Shown: positions 1 through 7,577, counted from the stretch's first letter. The stretch is 18,310 nucleotides of DNA from JBDTNQ01 sp039933635 (GCA_039933635.1 JBDTNQ010000086.1:1-18310); one strand, 5' to 3'. Program-made: numbers and translations. Notes: generated by a model not told the origin, from the letters alone.

Positions 1-1
1 C

Positions 2-286
2 CACGTCCTGCCGGTCGACAAGATCGACTACGTGGAGGCGCAGGACGACTACGTCGCCTTTCACACAGCGGGGAAGACCGTCCTCAAGGACCAGACGCTC
101 GGGGACCTCGAAGGCCGCCTGGATGGACGGCGCTTCGTGAGGATCCACCGGTCCTATCTCCTCAACATCGAACGGCTGTCGCGCGTCGAGTTGTATGCCA
201 AGGACAGCCGGGTGGCGATCCTGACGGACGGCACGAAGTTGCCGGTGAGCCGATCGGGGTATCAGCGGCTTCAGCAATTGCTCTGA
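2..286 (+). CDS. LytTR DNA-binding domain of a response regulator (3' end only)
   Basis: The frame is open from the left edge (H-V-L-P-V-D-K-I-D-Y) to a TGA at 284-286, so only the C-terminal ~94 residues are present. They form a LytTR domain: the IDYVEAQDDYV strand, the KTVLKDQTLGDLE segment, and the R-F-V-R-I-H-R-S-Y-L-L-N-I core followed by L-P-V-S-R. LytTR proteins bind promoter DNA as the output of two-component systems, usually behind an N-terminal receiver domain that would lie left of the window. A GTG at 32 lies inside the domain and is not a credible start. No sensor kinase is visible, so the regulon cannot be inferred. The domain call is firm; the full architecture is inferred. Confidence 0.88.
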   Translation, partial: HVLPVDKIDYVEAQDDYVAFHTAGKTVLKDQTLGDLEGRLDGRRFVRIHRSYLLNIERLSRVELYAKDSRVAILTDGTKLPVSRSGYQRLQQLL

Positions 287-312
287 CCCGTCGAGGCGGG
301 GGATCCGTTGGA

Positions 313-360
313 GCCCCGGACCTTCAGGTCCGGGGCCGACCCTGGACGTCACGTCCAGGG
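313..360. repeat. Two tandem, related GC-rich hairpins after the LytTR gene
   Basis: Hairpin 1 pairs 313-322 with 327-336 around a TTCA loop. Hairpin 2 pairs 340-347 with 353-360 around a 5-nt loop (10 potential pairs around one central base). Aligned, the 10-pair stems differ at only two positions, both compensatory: pair 4 is C-G in the first and T-A in the second, and pair 9 is C-G versus G-C. No T-run follows either stem, so these are not classical intrinsic terminators. They may still stabilise the 3' end of the LytTR mRNA or be copies of a dispersed intergenic repeat. The rest of 287-428 holds the promoter and operator of the next gene. Confidence 0.7.
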
Positions 361-382
361 CTTCTCCCGAGAGCCAGCGCCC

Positions 383-411
383 TTGACATCATCGACGCCG
401 GACGTCATCCT
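383..411 (+). promoter_or_regulatory. Candidate promoter of the TetR/exporter operon
   Basis: A perfect TTGACA -35 hexamer lies at 383-388. Seventeen bases downstream is a weak -10 candidate, CATCCT at 406-411. Transcription would start near 418, about 11 nt before the ATG at 429, leaving almost no room for a Shine-Dalgarno sequence, and none is seen. The inferred start lies just upstream of the palindrome at 422-435. The -35 is clear; the -10 matches consensus at only three positions. Confidence 0.45.
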
Positions 412-421
412 GTTTCGCAGT

Positions 422-435
422 TAACCAAATGGTTA
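422..435. promoter_or_regulatory. Palindromic operator candidate overlapping the TetR start codon
   Basis: TAACCA-AA-TGGTTA is a perfect 6-bp inverted repeat with a 2-bp spacer, and is AT-rich against a GC-rich background. The ATG of the TetR gene (429-431) lies inside it and the candidate promoter is immediately upstream. Bound TetR-family dimer would block initiation or early elongation, and the palindrome could also interfere with translation. Autoregulation of the whole operon is inferred from position and from known behaviour of TetR-family repressors. Confidence 0.65.
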
Positions 436-1091
436 GTCAATCAGGACGGTCGAAGGCGGGATCGCGCGAGCGCCTGCTGCAGGCGGCCGCGGAGGAGTTC
501 GCCGCGCGCGGATTCGATGGGGCCAAGGTCGATCGCATTGCCAAGCGCGCCCGCGTCAACAAGGCCATGCTCTACTACCACTTCCACAACAAGGCCGCGC
601 TCTACCGCGAGATTCTCGGGACGCTGTTCAGCGGCCTGGCGGCCGAGGTCGCCACCGTGCGGGAGGACGGCGGACCGGCCGACGACCAGATTCGCCGGTA
701 CATCCGCACCGTCGCCGCGGTCACCGTCGCGGTCCCGCACTTCCCGGCCATCTGGCTGCGCGAAATGGCCGAAGGAGGCCGCCATCTCGACGCCCACATC
801 GCGGGCTCCATCGCCAGCGTGCTGAAGACCCTCGGCGCCATGCTCGAGGAAGGCCGCGCCGCCGGGCTGTTCCGGCCCGCGCATCCGCTCATCACGCAAA
901 TGGGCATCGTCGCGCCCCTCATCCTGTTTGCGGCGTCGGCACCGGCCCGCGAACGCTTCAAGTCCAAGGTCCCTGCGAGTGTCGTCCTCGTGCCCCGGGA
1001 GGCCGTCGTCGCGCACGTCGAAGCCACGACGCTGGCCGCCCTGCGAGTAGAGCCCTCCATCACCGATTCGTCAACCAGGAGACCGTCATGA
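429..1091 (+). CDS. TetR-family repressor, CecR (YbiH)-like, of the exporter operon
   Basis: A 220-residue protein with a TetR helix-turn-helix in about residues 13-58 (L-L-Q-A-A-A-E-E-F-A-A-R-G-F, then the recognition region ending M-L-Y-Y-H-F) and a helical ligand-binding C-terminal domain. Length and context match E. coli CecR (YbiH, about 220 residues), which controls its own gene and ybhGFSR. Here it is the first gene of a ybhGFSR-like operon and its stop overlaps the next ATG (ATGA, 1088-1091). The 429 ATG is chosen because it puts the usual short tail before the first helix; it has no ribosome-binding site and sits in a palindrome. The ligand is unknown. The family is firm; CecR orthology rests on synteny and length. 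Confidence 0.9.
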   Translation: MVSQSGRSKAGSRERLLQAAAEEFAARGFDGAKVDRIAKRARVNKAMLYYHFHNKAALYREILGTLFSGLAAEVATVREDGGPADDQIRRYIRTVAAVTVAVPHFPAIWLREMAEGGRHLDAHIAGSIASVLKTLGAMLEEGRAAGLFRPAHPLITQMGIVAPLILFAASAPARERFKSKVPASVVLVPREAVVAHVEATTLAALRVEPSITDSSTRRPS

Positions 1092-2086
1092 ATCGTTTCG
1101 CGCCGGCGCTCGCCGTTCTTCTTGCCTCCGCCGCCGGCCTCGCGTGTCAGCGTTCGACGCCGGACGCAGCTGCTCGTGCCAGTGGGTACGTCGATGCCAC
1201 CGAGATCCGTGTGGCCGCGAAGATCGCCGGTCGCGTGTCATCGGTCTCCGTGAACGAAGGGGCACGGATCTCGAAGAGCGATGAGGTTGCGACGATTGCC
1301 ACGGACGATGTCGATCTGGCGCTACGTCGGGCGCGGGCCGAACGCGCACAGGCCGACGCCCAGGTGCGGCTCCTGCGCGCGGGATCGCGGATCGAGGATG
1401 TCCAGCAGGCTCAGGCACAGCTGGCTGCTGCCGACGCCGACCGCCAGGCCGCCGAATCTGATTTGGGTTCAGCCAGAACAGACGAGACGCGGTTCGTGCA
1501 GCTCATCGAGAAACGCGCCGGCGCGACCAAGCAGCGCGATGATGCGGTGGCTCGCCGCGAGACGGCCGAGGCGCGTCTCAAGGCCGCGACCGATCGGCGG
1601 GCGGCGGCCGCGGCGGTCGTGGCGCGGCTGAAGGCCGGCGCCCGGCCCGAGGAATTGGATGCGGCGCGTGCTCGTGTCGCGGGCGTCGACGCCCAGATTG
1701 CGACGCTCGAGCACGATCGCGGCGAAACACGAGTCATCGCGCCCGCCGATGGCGTCGTGACGTCACGCCTGGTTGAACCCGGTGAGCTGGTCAGTTCCGG
1801 CACTCCGCTCGCGGTCATCATTGACCTCGACCACGCGTGGGTGAACGCCTACGTGGAGGCGCCCCGCATCCCGTCCCTGCGATTGGAACAGAAGGTCACG
1901 GTCGTGACCGACGCCGGCGACCGGCTGCCCGCCACACTCGCATTCATCGCGCCCAAGGCCGAGTTCACCCCGAGAAACGTCCAGACCGCGGCGGAACGCG
2001 CGCGGCTGGTCTACCGCGTGAAGGTTGCCGTCGACAACCGCCAGGGCGTGCTGAAACCGGGCATGCCCGTTGAAGTCGAGTTCTAG
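1088..2086 (+). CDS. ybhG: HlyD-family periplasmic adaptor, YbhG-like, predicted lipoprotein
   Basis: A 332-residue membrane-fusion protein linking the inner-membrane ABC transporter to an outer-membrane channel. In order: N-terminal signal with Cys20 in an A-G-L-A-C lipobox; first lipoyl half and strand at about 30-70 (G-Y-V-D-A-T-E-I-R-V); a long Ala/Arg/Gln-rich coiled coil at about 75-210; second lipoyl half (I-A-P-A-D-G-V-V-T-S-R); and a beta-barrel ending P-G-M-P-V-E-V. The segment A-E-F-T-P-R-N-V-Q-T is shared with E. coli YbhG, which has about the same length. E. coli YbhG has a hydrophobic N-terminal anchor, so lipid anchoring would be a difference. The start follows AGGAG (1077-1081) by 6 nt. 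A 26-nt gap precedes the next gene. Confidence 0.92.
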   Translation: MNRFAPALAVLLASAAGLACQRSTPDAAARASGYVDATEIRVAAKIAGRVSSVSVNEGARISKSDEVATIATDDVDLALRRARAERAQADAQVRLLRAGSRIEDVQQAQAQLAAADADRQAAESDLGSARTDETRFVQLIEKRAGATKQRDDAVARRETAEARLKAATDRRAAAAAVVARLKAGARPEELDAARARVAGVDAQIATLEHDRGETRVIAPADGVVTSRLVEPGELVSSGTPLAVIIDLDHAWVNAYVEAPRIPSLRLEQKVTVVTDAGDRLPATLAFIAPKAEFTPRNVQTAAERARLVYRVKVAVDNRQGVLKPGMPVEVEF

Positions 2087-2112
2087 CGCACGCGAACAGT
2101 CACGAGTCACCC

Positions 2113-3078
2113 ATGCGAGAGTCGTCCGAGGAACCAACCCGCGACGTGCCCGTCGTGGTCGCGAATGTCCGGAAGCGCTTCGGCGACACGGTGGCGCTCG
2201 ACGGGCTGTCGTTCGACGTCACGCGCGGGCAGATGTACGGCGTCATCGGGCCCGATGGCGCGGGCAAGACGACGCTCTTGCGCGTCATCTGCGGCCTGCT
2301 GACGCCGGATGCGGGCACGGTGCGCGTGTTTGGCGCCGATCCGGTGCGAGACCACGCGGGCGCCACGCACGCGATTGGCTACCTCTCGCAGCGGTTCAGC
2401 CTGTATGGCGACCTCTCGATCGACGAGAACATCGACTTCTTCGCCCGGCTGCATGGCGTGCACGACTTCGAGGCCAAGCGCACGCGTCTGCTCGAGCTCA
2501 CGGGTCTGGCGCGTTTCCGCGATCGACTCGCCGATCGGCTCTCGGGAGGCATGAAGCAGAAGCTCGCACTCGCGTGCACGCTCATTCACGAGCCGCCGCT
2601 CCTGATTCTCGACGAACCGACGACTGGCGTGGATCCGGTCTCGCGGCGGGAATTCTGGAAGCTGCTCGCCGAATTCCTGTCGCAGGGCCTGACGATTGTC
2701 GTGGCGACGCCGTACCTCGATGAGGCCGAGCGGTGCAGCCGGGTTGCGTTGATCAATGAAGGACGCGTGCTGGCCTTCGACACGCCGCAGGCGCTCCAGG
2801 CGGCGCTGCCAGGCGTCACGTTTGAGGTCGTCACGGCGTTCCCACGGAAGGCGATCGACGCGCTCGTCGCCAGATGGGGCGCCGATCGCGTGCAGCTCTT
2901 CGGCGATCGCCTGCACGTGCGCGCTGAGTCCGACAGCGATGCCGATCTCCTGCGGTCCGCTCTCGCTCGCGAGGGGCACGACGCCGTGAGCGTGCGACGA
3001 GTGATGCCCGGGCTGGAAGACGTCTTCATCGACCTGCTGGCGGCCGACCACCGCCGTGTGACGGAAAGGGCATCATGA
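2113..3078 (+). CDS. ABC exporter ATPase, counterpart of the YbhF N-terminal half
   Basis: A 321-residue cytoplasmic nucleotide-binding protein. Walker A is G-P-D-G-A-G-K-T (46-53), the Q-loop Gln is 93, the signature L-S-G-G-M-K-Q-K is at 143-150, and Walker B L-L-I-L-D-E is at 163-168. The H-loop His is replaced by Pro200 (T-P-Y-L-D-E-A-E, codon at 2710). The GPDGAGKTT Walker A and LSGGMKQK signature are also hallmarks of the N-half of E. coli YbhF, which likewise lacks the H-loop His. A C-terminal extension ends G-L-E-D-V-F-I-D-L-L, as in drug-exporter ATPases. It probably pairs with the ATPase at 4415-5362. No clear ribosome-binding site is seen; its stop overlaps the tolC-like start (ATGA, 3075-3078). 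Confidence 0.93.
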   Translation: MRESSEEPTRDVPVVVANVRKRFGDTVALDGLSFDVTRGQMYGVIGPDGAGKTTLLRVICGLLTPDAGTVRVFGADPVRDHAGATHAIGYLSQRFSLYGDLSIDENIDFFARLHGVHDFEAKRTRLLELTGLARFRDRLADRLSGGMKQKLALACTLIHEPPLLILDEPTTGVDPVSRREFWKLLAEFLSQGLTIVVATPYLDEAERCSRVALINEGRVLAFDTPQALQAALPGVTFEVVTAFPRKAIDALVARWGADRVQLFGDRLHVRAESDSDADLLRSALAREGHDAVSVRRVMPGLEDVFIDLLAADHRRVTERAS

Positions 3079-4418
3079 ACGCGACACTCGTCTGGCCGTC
3101 GATTCTGGCCGTGCTGCTGGCCGCCGCGCCGGCAGCACGCGCGCAAGGCGGGCTCAGCCTCACGCTTGAAGACGCCATCGCGCGCGGGATCGCTCATGCA
3201 CCGCGGTTGACCGACGCCGACGCGAGGCAGGCCGCTGCGGAAGCGACCGTGCAGAGCCGGGCGGCGGCCGAACGGCCGGTCCTGACGGCGCTTGCGGGCG
3301 TGCTGCGCACCAACCACGTCGATGAGTTCGGCCTCCCGCAATCGAACGGGACGACCAGGGTGATCTTCCCGGATATTCCGAACAACTACCGCGTGCGAGC
3401 GGAGCTCGGGATGCCGCTTTACACGGGCGGGCGGGTCGATGCGCTCGTCTCCTCGGCTCGCGCCGACGTCACCGCCGCCGCGGCGGATCGCCGCGGCGCG
3501 GCGGCGGACGTCGCGCTCGATGTCGCCGTCGCGTACTGGACGCTCGTGACGAGCCGTGACCGCGTCGGCGTGCTCGAGCGGTCGCTCGAGCGCGCCGACG
3601 CGGCCCTCTCCGACGCGCGGGCGCGCGTCGACAGCGGCCTCGCCGCCCCGAACGAAGTCCTCTCGACCCAGGCCCAGCGCGCGCGACAGAACGTGCAGCT
3701 GATCCAGGCGCGCAATGACGCCGCGCTCGCCGAAGCCCAGCTCGCCCGGCTGGTCGGCGCCGAGCCAGGCGAGGCCATCCGTGCCACGACGCCCGTCGAC
3801 CGCCCGACGCCGGCCGCCGTGACGCTCGAGGCCGCGTCGCTGGGCGATCTCCGGGTGCAGGCCGCGGGAGCGCGGCCCGAGCGGGCCGCGCTCCTGGCAC
3901 GCCAGGCGTCGTTCATGGCGGCAGCAACGGCCGCGGGCGCCACCATGCGGCCGCAGGTGGCGGCGGTGGCCGCGGTCGAGCCCGCGCGGCCGAACCAGCG
4001 GTTCGTGCCGCGCGTGGACGAATGGAACACGTCCTGGGATGTCGGGGTCAACGTGACCTGGTCGCTGTGGGACGGCGGACGCAGCCGCGCCGACCGCGCG
4101 GCCGCGTCCGCGCAGGCGCGCGCCGTCGGCGCGCGTCTGCAGGACTTCGACGAGGCCGTCGGCCTCGAGACACGCCAGCGGGTGCTCGATCTCGAGTCCA
4201 CCCGCGCAGCCATCGCCGCGTCGGCCGAGGCGGTCGCCGCGTCGACGGAAGCGCGGCGCGTGGTGGGCGAGCGCGTCTCGGCCGGTGTCGCCACGAGCAC
4301 CGAGATGCTCGACAGCGACGTCGCCCTGCTCGAAGCGGAACTCGAACAGTCGCGGCTGCAGGCCGCGCTTCGCGTGGCCGAGGCGCGCCTCCTGCGGACG
4401 GTGGGAGCGCAACCGTGA
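3075..4418 (+). CDS. TolC-family outer-membrane efflux channel
   Basis: A 447-residue protein with a signal peptide cleaved after A-A-R-A (residue 23), then two outer-membrane-efflux repeats. The first begins L-T-L-E-D-A-I-A-R-G; each contains long Ala/Arg/Glu-rich helices (e.g. V-D-S-G-L-A-A-P-N-E-V and V-S-A-G-V-A-T-S-T-E-M) and membrane strands (M-P-L-Y-T-G-G-R-V, V-T-W-S-L-W-D-G-G-R-S). Repeat structure and length (about 420-490 is usual) fit TolC-type trimers that form the outer-membrane duct. It lies between the two ATPase genes, overlapping both by 4 nt, and so should serve this exporter. The E. coli ybhGFSR operon encodes no such channel. Confidence 0.93.
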   Translation: MNATLVWPSILAVLLAAAPAARAQGGLSLTLEDAIARGIAHAPRLTDADARQAAAEATVQSRAAAERPVLTALAGVLRTNHVDEFGLPQSNGTTRVIFPDIPNNYRVRAELGMPLYTGGRVDALVSSARADVTAAAADRRGAAADVALDVAVAYWTLVTSRDRVGVLERSLERADAALSDARARVDSGLAAPNEVLSTQAQRARQNVQLIQARNDAALAEAQLARLVGAEPGEAIRATTPVDRPTPAAVTLEAASLGDLRVQAAGARPERAALLARQASFMAAATAAGATMRPQVAAVAAVEPARPNQRFVPRVDEWNTSWDVGVNVTWSLWDGGRSRADRAAASAQARAVGARLQDFDEAVGLETRQRVLDLESTRAAIAASAEAVAASTEARRVVGERVSAGVATSTEMLDSDVALLEAELEQSRLQAALRVAEARLLRTVGAQP

Positions 4419-5362
4419 CGCCGGACATCGCGATTCACGTCGACCGCCTGTCACGCCGGTTCGGCACGTTCATCGCGGTGAACGAGGTCAGCTTCGACGT
4501 GCGTCGCGGCGAAGTCTTCGGCTTCCTCGGGAGCAACGGCGCCGGCAAGTCCACGACCATTCGCATGCTCTGCGGGCTGCTCACGCCCTCGTCGGGCACG
4601 GCCACGATCGACGGCGTTGACGTCGGCCGCGATCCGGAAGGGGTGAAGCGCCGGCTCGGCTACATGTCCCAGCGTTTCTCGCTGTACGAGCTGCTCACCG
4701 TCGATCAGAACATCCGCTTCTACGCCGGCCTGTACGGCCTGCGCGGGGAACGTCTCGAGGCGCGCCGACGGTTCGTGCTCGAGATGGGAGGCTTGCAAGG
4801 CAAGGAACACGCACTTGCGGGTTCGCTCGCGGGCGGCTGGCGTCAACGGCTGGCCCTGGGCTGCGCCATGATGCACGAGCCGCCGATCGTGTTCCTCGAC
4901 GAGCCCACCGGCGGCGTCGATCCCGTGTCCCGCCGGGAATTCTGGCGCCTCATCGACGGACTTTCCCGAAACGGCACGACGGTGCTGGTGACGACGCACT
5001 ACCTCGATGAAGCCGAGCGTTGCGATCGCGTGGCGATCATTCACGGTGGGCGCATGGCCGCCATTGGCACGACCGCGGAACTCAAGCGCACGTTCGACGG
5101 TCGCCCGATCATCGAAGTGCGCTCCGATCAGCCGGTCAAGGTGATGACCGTGCTGGACGCGTTGCCGTTCGTCGAGAAGACGAGTCTCTTCGGCACCGCC
5201 GTGCACGCGGTGCTGCGACGGGCCGACGCGACGGAGGCCGCCGCGGCTTCGGCCTTTCAGGCCGCTGGTCTGTCGGTGTCGCACATCTCGCGCGTGAGCC
5301 CCTCGCTCGAGGACGTGTTCCTCGACGTGGTGGATCGCCTCGACCACGCAGGTGCGGCATGA
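4415..5362 (+). CDS. ABC exporter ATPase, counterpart of the YbhF C-terminal half
   Basis: A 315-residue nucleotide-binding protein starting at a GTG that overlaps the previous stop (GTGA) and lies 7 nt after GGGAG (4403-4407). The open frame extends upstream, but that part is antisense-like shadow of tolC. Walker A is G-S-N-G-A-G-K-S (39-46), Q-loop Gln 86, Walker B I-V-F-L-D-E (158-163), and the H-loop His is present (His195, T-T-H-Y-L-D-E-A-E). The signature is degenerate, L-A-G-G-W-R-Q-R with Ala139 for Ser; the C-half of E. coli YbhF is also degenerate there. It ends with the S-L-E-D-V-F-L-D-V extension. It should form a heterodimer with the 2113-3078 product and drive the two permeases downstream. 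Confidence 0.93.
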   Translation: MTPDIAIHVDRLSRRFGTFIAVNEVSFDVRRGEVFGFLGSNGAGKSTTIRMLCGLLTPSSGTATIDGVDVGRDPEGVKRRLGYMSQRFSLYELLTVDQNIRFYAGLYGLRGERLEARRRFVLEMGGLQGKEHALAGSLAGGWRQRLALGCAMMHEPPIVFLDEPTGGVDPVSRREFWRLIDGLSRNGTTVLVTTHYLDEAERCDRVAIIHGGRMAAIGTTAELKRTFDGRPIIEVRSDQPVKVMTVLDALPFVEKTSLFGTAVHAVLRRADATEAAAASAFQAAGLSVSHISRVSPSLEDVFLDVVDRLDHAGAA

Positions 5363-6456
5363 GATCGACCTGGGCGGTCGCGATCAAGGAACTCCGGCAG
5401 ATCCGGCGCGATCGCCGCACGCTGACGATCCTGATCGTCATCCCCACGTTCTTCCTCTTCCTCTACGGATACGCGCTGAACTTCGACATCCGTCACGTGT
5501 CCATGGCCGTCGAGGATCGGGATGATTCGCGCGAGAGCCACGATCTGATTGCCGCCTTTCAGCGATCGACCTACTTCGACATCATGGGCGCGACCACGTC
5601 CGATCGCGAGGCGTCCGCCCTTGTCGATCGCGGGCTCGCGCGGATCGTCCTCGTCATCCCGGCCGGGTTTGCCGCCGACCTCGGCCGCGGGCAGACCGCC
5701 GAGGTGCAAGTCATCATCGATGGTGACAACGCGAATACGGCCACGACGGTTCTGGGCTACGTGACGGCGGTGCTGCGGATGGCCGCGAGCCCGCCCCCCG
5801 ACCTCGTGCGCGTCGCCATGGTCAGCGTTCAGCCGCGCGTCTGGTACAACCCGGAACTGCGCAGCACGGTATTTCTCGTGCCGGGGCTCATCGCGTTCAT
5901 TTCGATGATCACCGCCGTCATCTCCACCGCACTGTCGATCGTGCGCGAGAAGGAGCGCGGCACGATGGAGCAGATCCGCATGGCCCCCATCTCGACGATG
6001 GCGTTCGTCGTGGGCAAGACACTGCCGTATCTCGTCCTCTCCTTCATCGGGGCGATGACGATCATCGGCGCGGCGATGGTGTTCTTCGATCTGCCAATGC
6101 GGGGATCCTGGCCGTCACTGATGCTCGTCGTGGTCCTGTTCCTGATCGGCGCCCTCGGCACCGGCTTGTTGGTCTCGACGATGGCCGAGACCCAGCAGGT
6201 GGCGTTTCAGGCGGCGGCCCTCATCGCCATGTTGCCGACGCTGATCCTGTCCGGGTTCATCTTCCCGCTGGCGAGCATGCCGGTTGCGCTCCAATACATC
6301 TCGTCGATTGTGCCGGCCCGCTACTTTCTCGTGGCGTTGCGCGGCATCGTGTTGAAGGGGCTGGATCTGTCGACGGTCTGGACGTCGCTGCTCGCGCTCC
6401 TGGTCTACGCCGCCGTCGTCCTCGGACTTTCAGCCGTCCGGTTGTCGCGCCAATGA
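5359..6456 (+). CDS. ybhS: ABC-2 type permease, YbhS-like
   Basis: A 365-residue inner-membrane protein with a cytoplasmic amphipathic start (A-I-K-E-L-R-Q-I-R-R-D) and a first membrane helix at about 21-40. A periplasmic domain of roughly 130 residues follows, then about five further helices. The motif R-E-K-E-R-G-T-M-E-Q-I after the second helix is the cytoplasmic loop expected to contact the ATPase, and L-S-G-F-I-F-P-L is typical of the last part of the family. The start ATG overlaps the ATPase stop (ATGA, 5359-5362) behind an AGGTG; the frame is open further upstream but without homology. Being first of the two permeases and having A-R-Y-F near the end fit E. coli YbhS. Substrate unknown. 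Confidence 0.92.
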   Translation: MRSTWAVAIKELRQIRRDRRTLTILIVIPTFFLFLYGYALNFDIRHVSMAVEDRDDSRESHDLIAAFQRSTYFDIMGATTSDREASALVDRGLARIVLVIPAGFAADLGRGQTAEVQVIIDGDNANTATTVLGYVTAVLRMAASPPPDLVRVAMVSVQPRVWYNPELRSTVFLVPGLIAFISMITAVISTALSIVREKERGTMEQIRMAPISTMAFVVGKTLPYLVLSFIGAMTIIGAAMVFFDLPMRGSWPSLMLVVVLFLIGALGTGLLVSTMAETQQVAFQAAALIAMLPTLILSGFIFPLASMPVALQYISSIVPARYFLVALRGIVLKGLDLSTVWTSLLALLVYAAVVLGLSAVRLSRQ

Positions 6457-7577
6457 GACGCCGCGTGTTCACCCTCATGTGGAAGGAGTTCGTCGAGCTT
6501 CGACGTTCTCCGCAACTCCTCCGGCTCGTCCTGATCGCCCCGATCATCCAGTTGACGATGCTGGGGTACGCGGCGACGACCGACGTGCGCCATGTGCCGC
6601 TGGCCGTGGTCGATGGAGATCGATCCCCGCGGAGCCGTCAGCTCATTGAGCGGTTTGCCGCCTCGCCCTACTTCGACGTTGTCCGGGACGAGGTGGGGCC
6701 ATCGTCGATTGAGCGGGATCTGGGGACGGGGCAGGCGTGGCTGGCGCTCGTCATCCCGTCTGGCTTTGGCCGAAGCCTCGAACGTCGTCCGAGCCCGGCG
6801 GATCGGGGACCCATCGTCCAGGTGATTGCCGACGGTACCGATGCGAACTCGTCCGGCGTGGCGCTGGCCTACGTGCAGGGACTGGTGGGCGAGTTCAACG
6901 GTGCCCTGGCCGCCGAACAGGGCGTTGGCGCGCCACGCCTCGAAGGGCGCGTCCGTGTCTGGTTCAATCCGGATCTCGAGAGCCGCAACTTCATGGTCCC
7001 AGGGGTACTGGCCGTGCTCCTCCTGATCATCACTGCCAATCTCACGTCCATGGCCATCGTCCGCGAGCGTGAGATCGGAACCCTGGATCAGCTCAACGTC
7101 ACACCCATCACCCGATGGGAGATCATCCTCGGCAAGCTCCTGCCATATGCGGCGGTCGGATTCGTCGACGTTCTGCTGGTTATTGCGGTGGCTGTGTTCT
7201 GGTTCGCCGTGCCCCTTCGCGGAAGCGTGACATTGCTGCTCGCCGCCAGCGCCGTCTATCTCATCTGCACGCTGGGGCTCGGCCTTTTCGTCTCGACGAT
7301 TTCCTCGACGCAGCAGCAGGCGATGATGACGGCGACGTTCTTCATCTTGATCCCGATGATGTATCTCTCGGGCTTCATCTTTCCGGTCGAGAACATGCCG
7401 GTGCCGATTCAGTACGTGACGACGCTGATTCCGCTGAAGTACTTCCTGGTCATCGTGCGCGGCATCTTCCTCAAGGGCGTCGGCTTTGCCGAGCTGTGGC
7501 CGCAGTTTGCGGCGATGGGCGCGTGGGGCGTGGCGGTGCTCGCCCTCGCCGGCTTCCGTTCGAGCAAGCGGGCGTGA
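6453..7577 (+). CDS. ybhR: ABC-2 type permease, YbhR-like
   Basis: A 374-residue inner-membrane protein, paralogous to its upstream neighbour and with the same topology: one N-terminal helix (about 23-42), a periplasmic domain, then about five helices. Family-defining segments shared with E. coli YbhR are R-E-R-E-I-G-T-L-D-Q-L, S-S-T-Q-Q-Q-A, the F-P-V-E-N-M-P-V loop and I-F-L-K-G near the C-terminus. The start overlaps the previous stop (ATGA, 6453-6456). It would dimerise with the YbhS-like protein to form the transmembrane path driven by the ATPase pair. It is the last gene of the exporter operon; a hairpin spans its stop codon. Confidence 0.92.
   Translation: MRRRVFTLMWKEFVELRRSPQLLRLVLIAPIIQLTMLGYAATTDVRHVPLAVVDGDRSPRSRQLIERFAASPYFDVVRDEVGPSSIERDLGTGQAWLALVIPSGFGRSLERRPSPADRGPIVQVIADGTDANSSGVALAYVQGLVGEFNGALAAEQGVGAPRLEGRVRVWFNPDLESRNFMVPGVLAVLLLIITANLTSMAIVREREIGTLDQLNVTPITRWEIILGKLLPYAAVGFVDVLLVIAVAVFWFAVPLRGSVTLLLAASAVYLICTLGLGLFVSTISSTQQQAMMTATFFILIPMMYLSGFIFPVENMPVPIQYVTTLIPLKYFLVIVRGIFLKGVGFAELWPQFAAMGAWGVAVLALAGFRSSKRA

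Noticed and set aside
287..312. Short CCCG/CGGG hairpin directly after the LytTR stop.
   Set aside because: Only 4 bp and no T-run; the strong structures begin at 313.
2586..4454. A 622-codon open frame on the minus strand, and others such as 4451-5347, 13537-14610 and 16116-17198.
   Set aside because: They lie opposite well-supported genes, have Arg/His/Gly-rich compositions typical of antisense frames in high-GC DNA, and show no recognisable domain.
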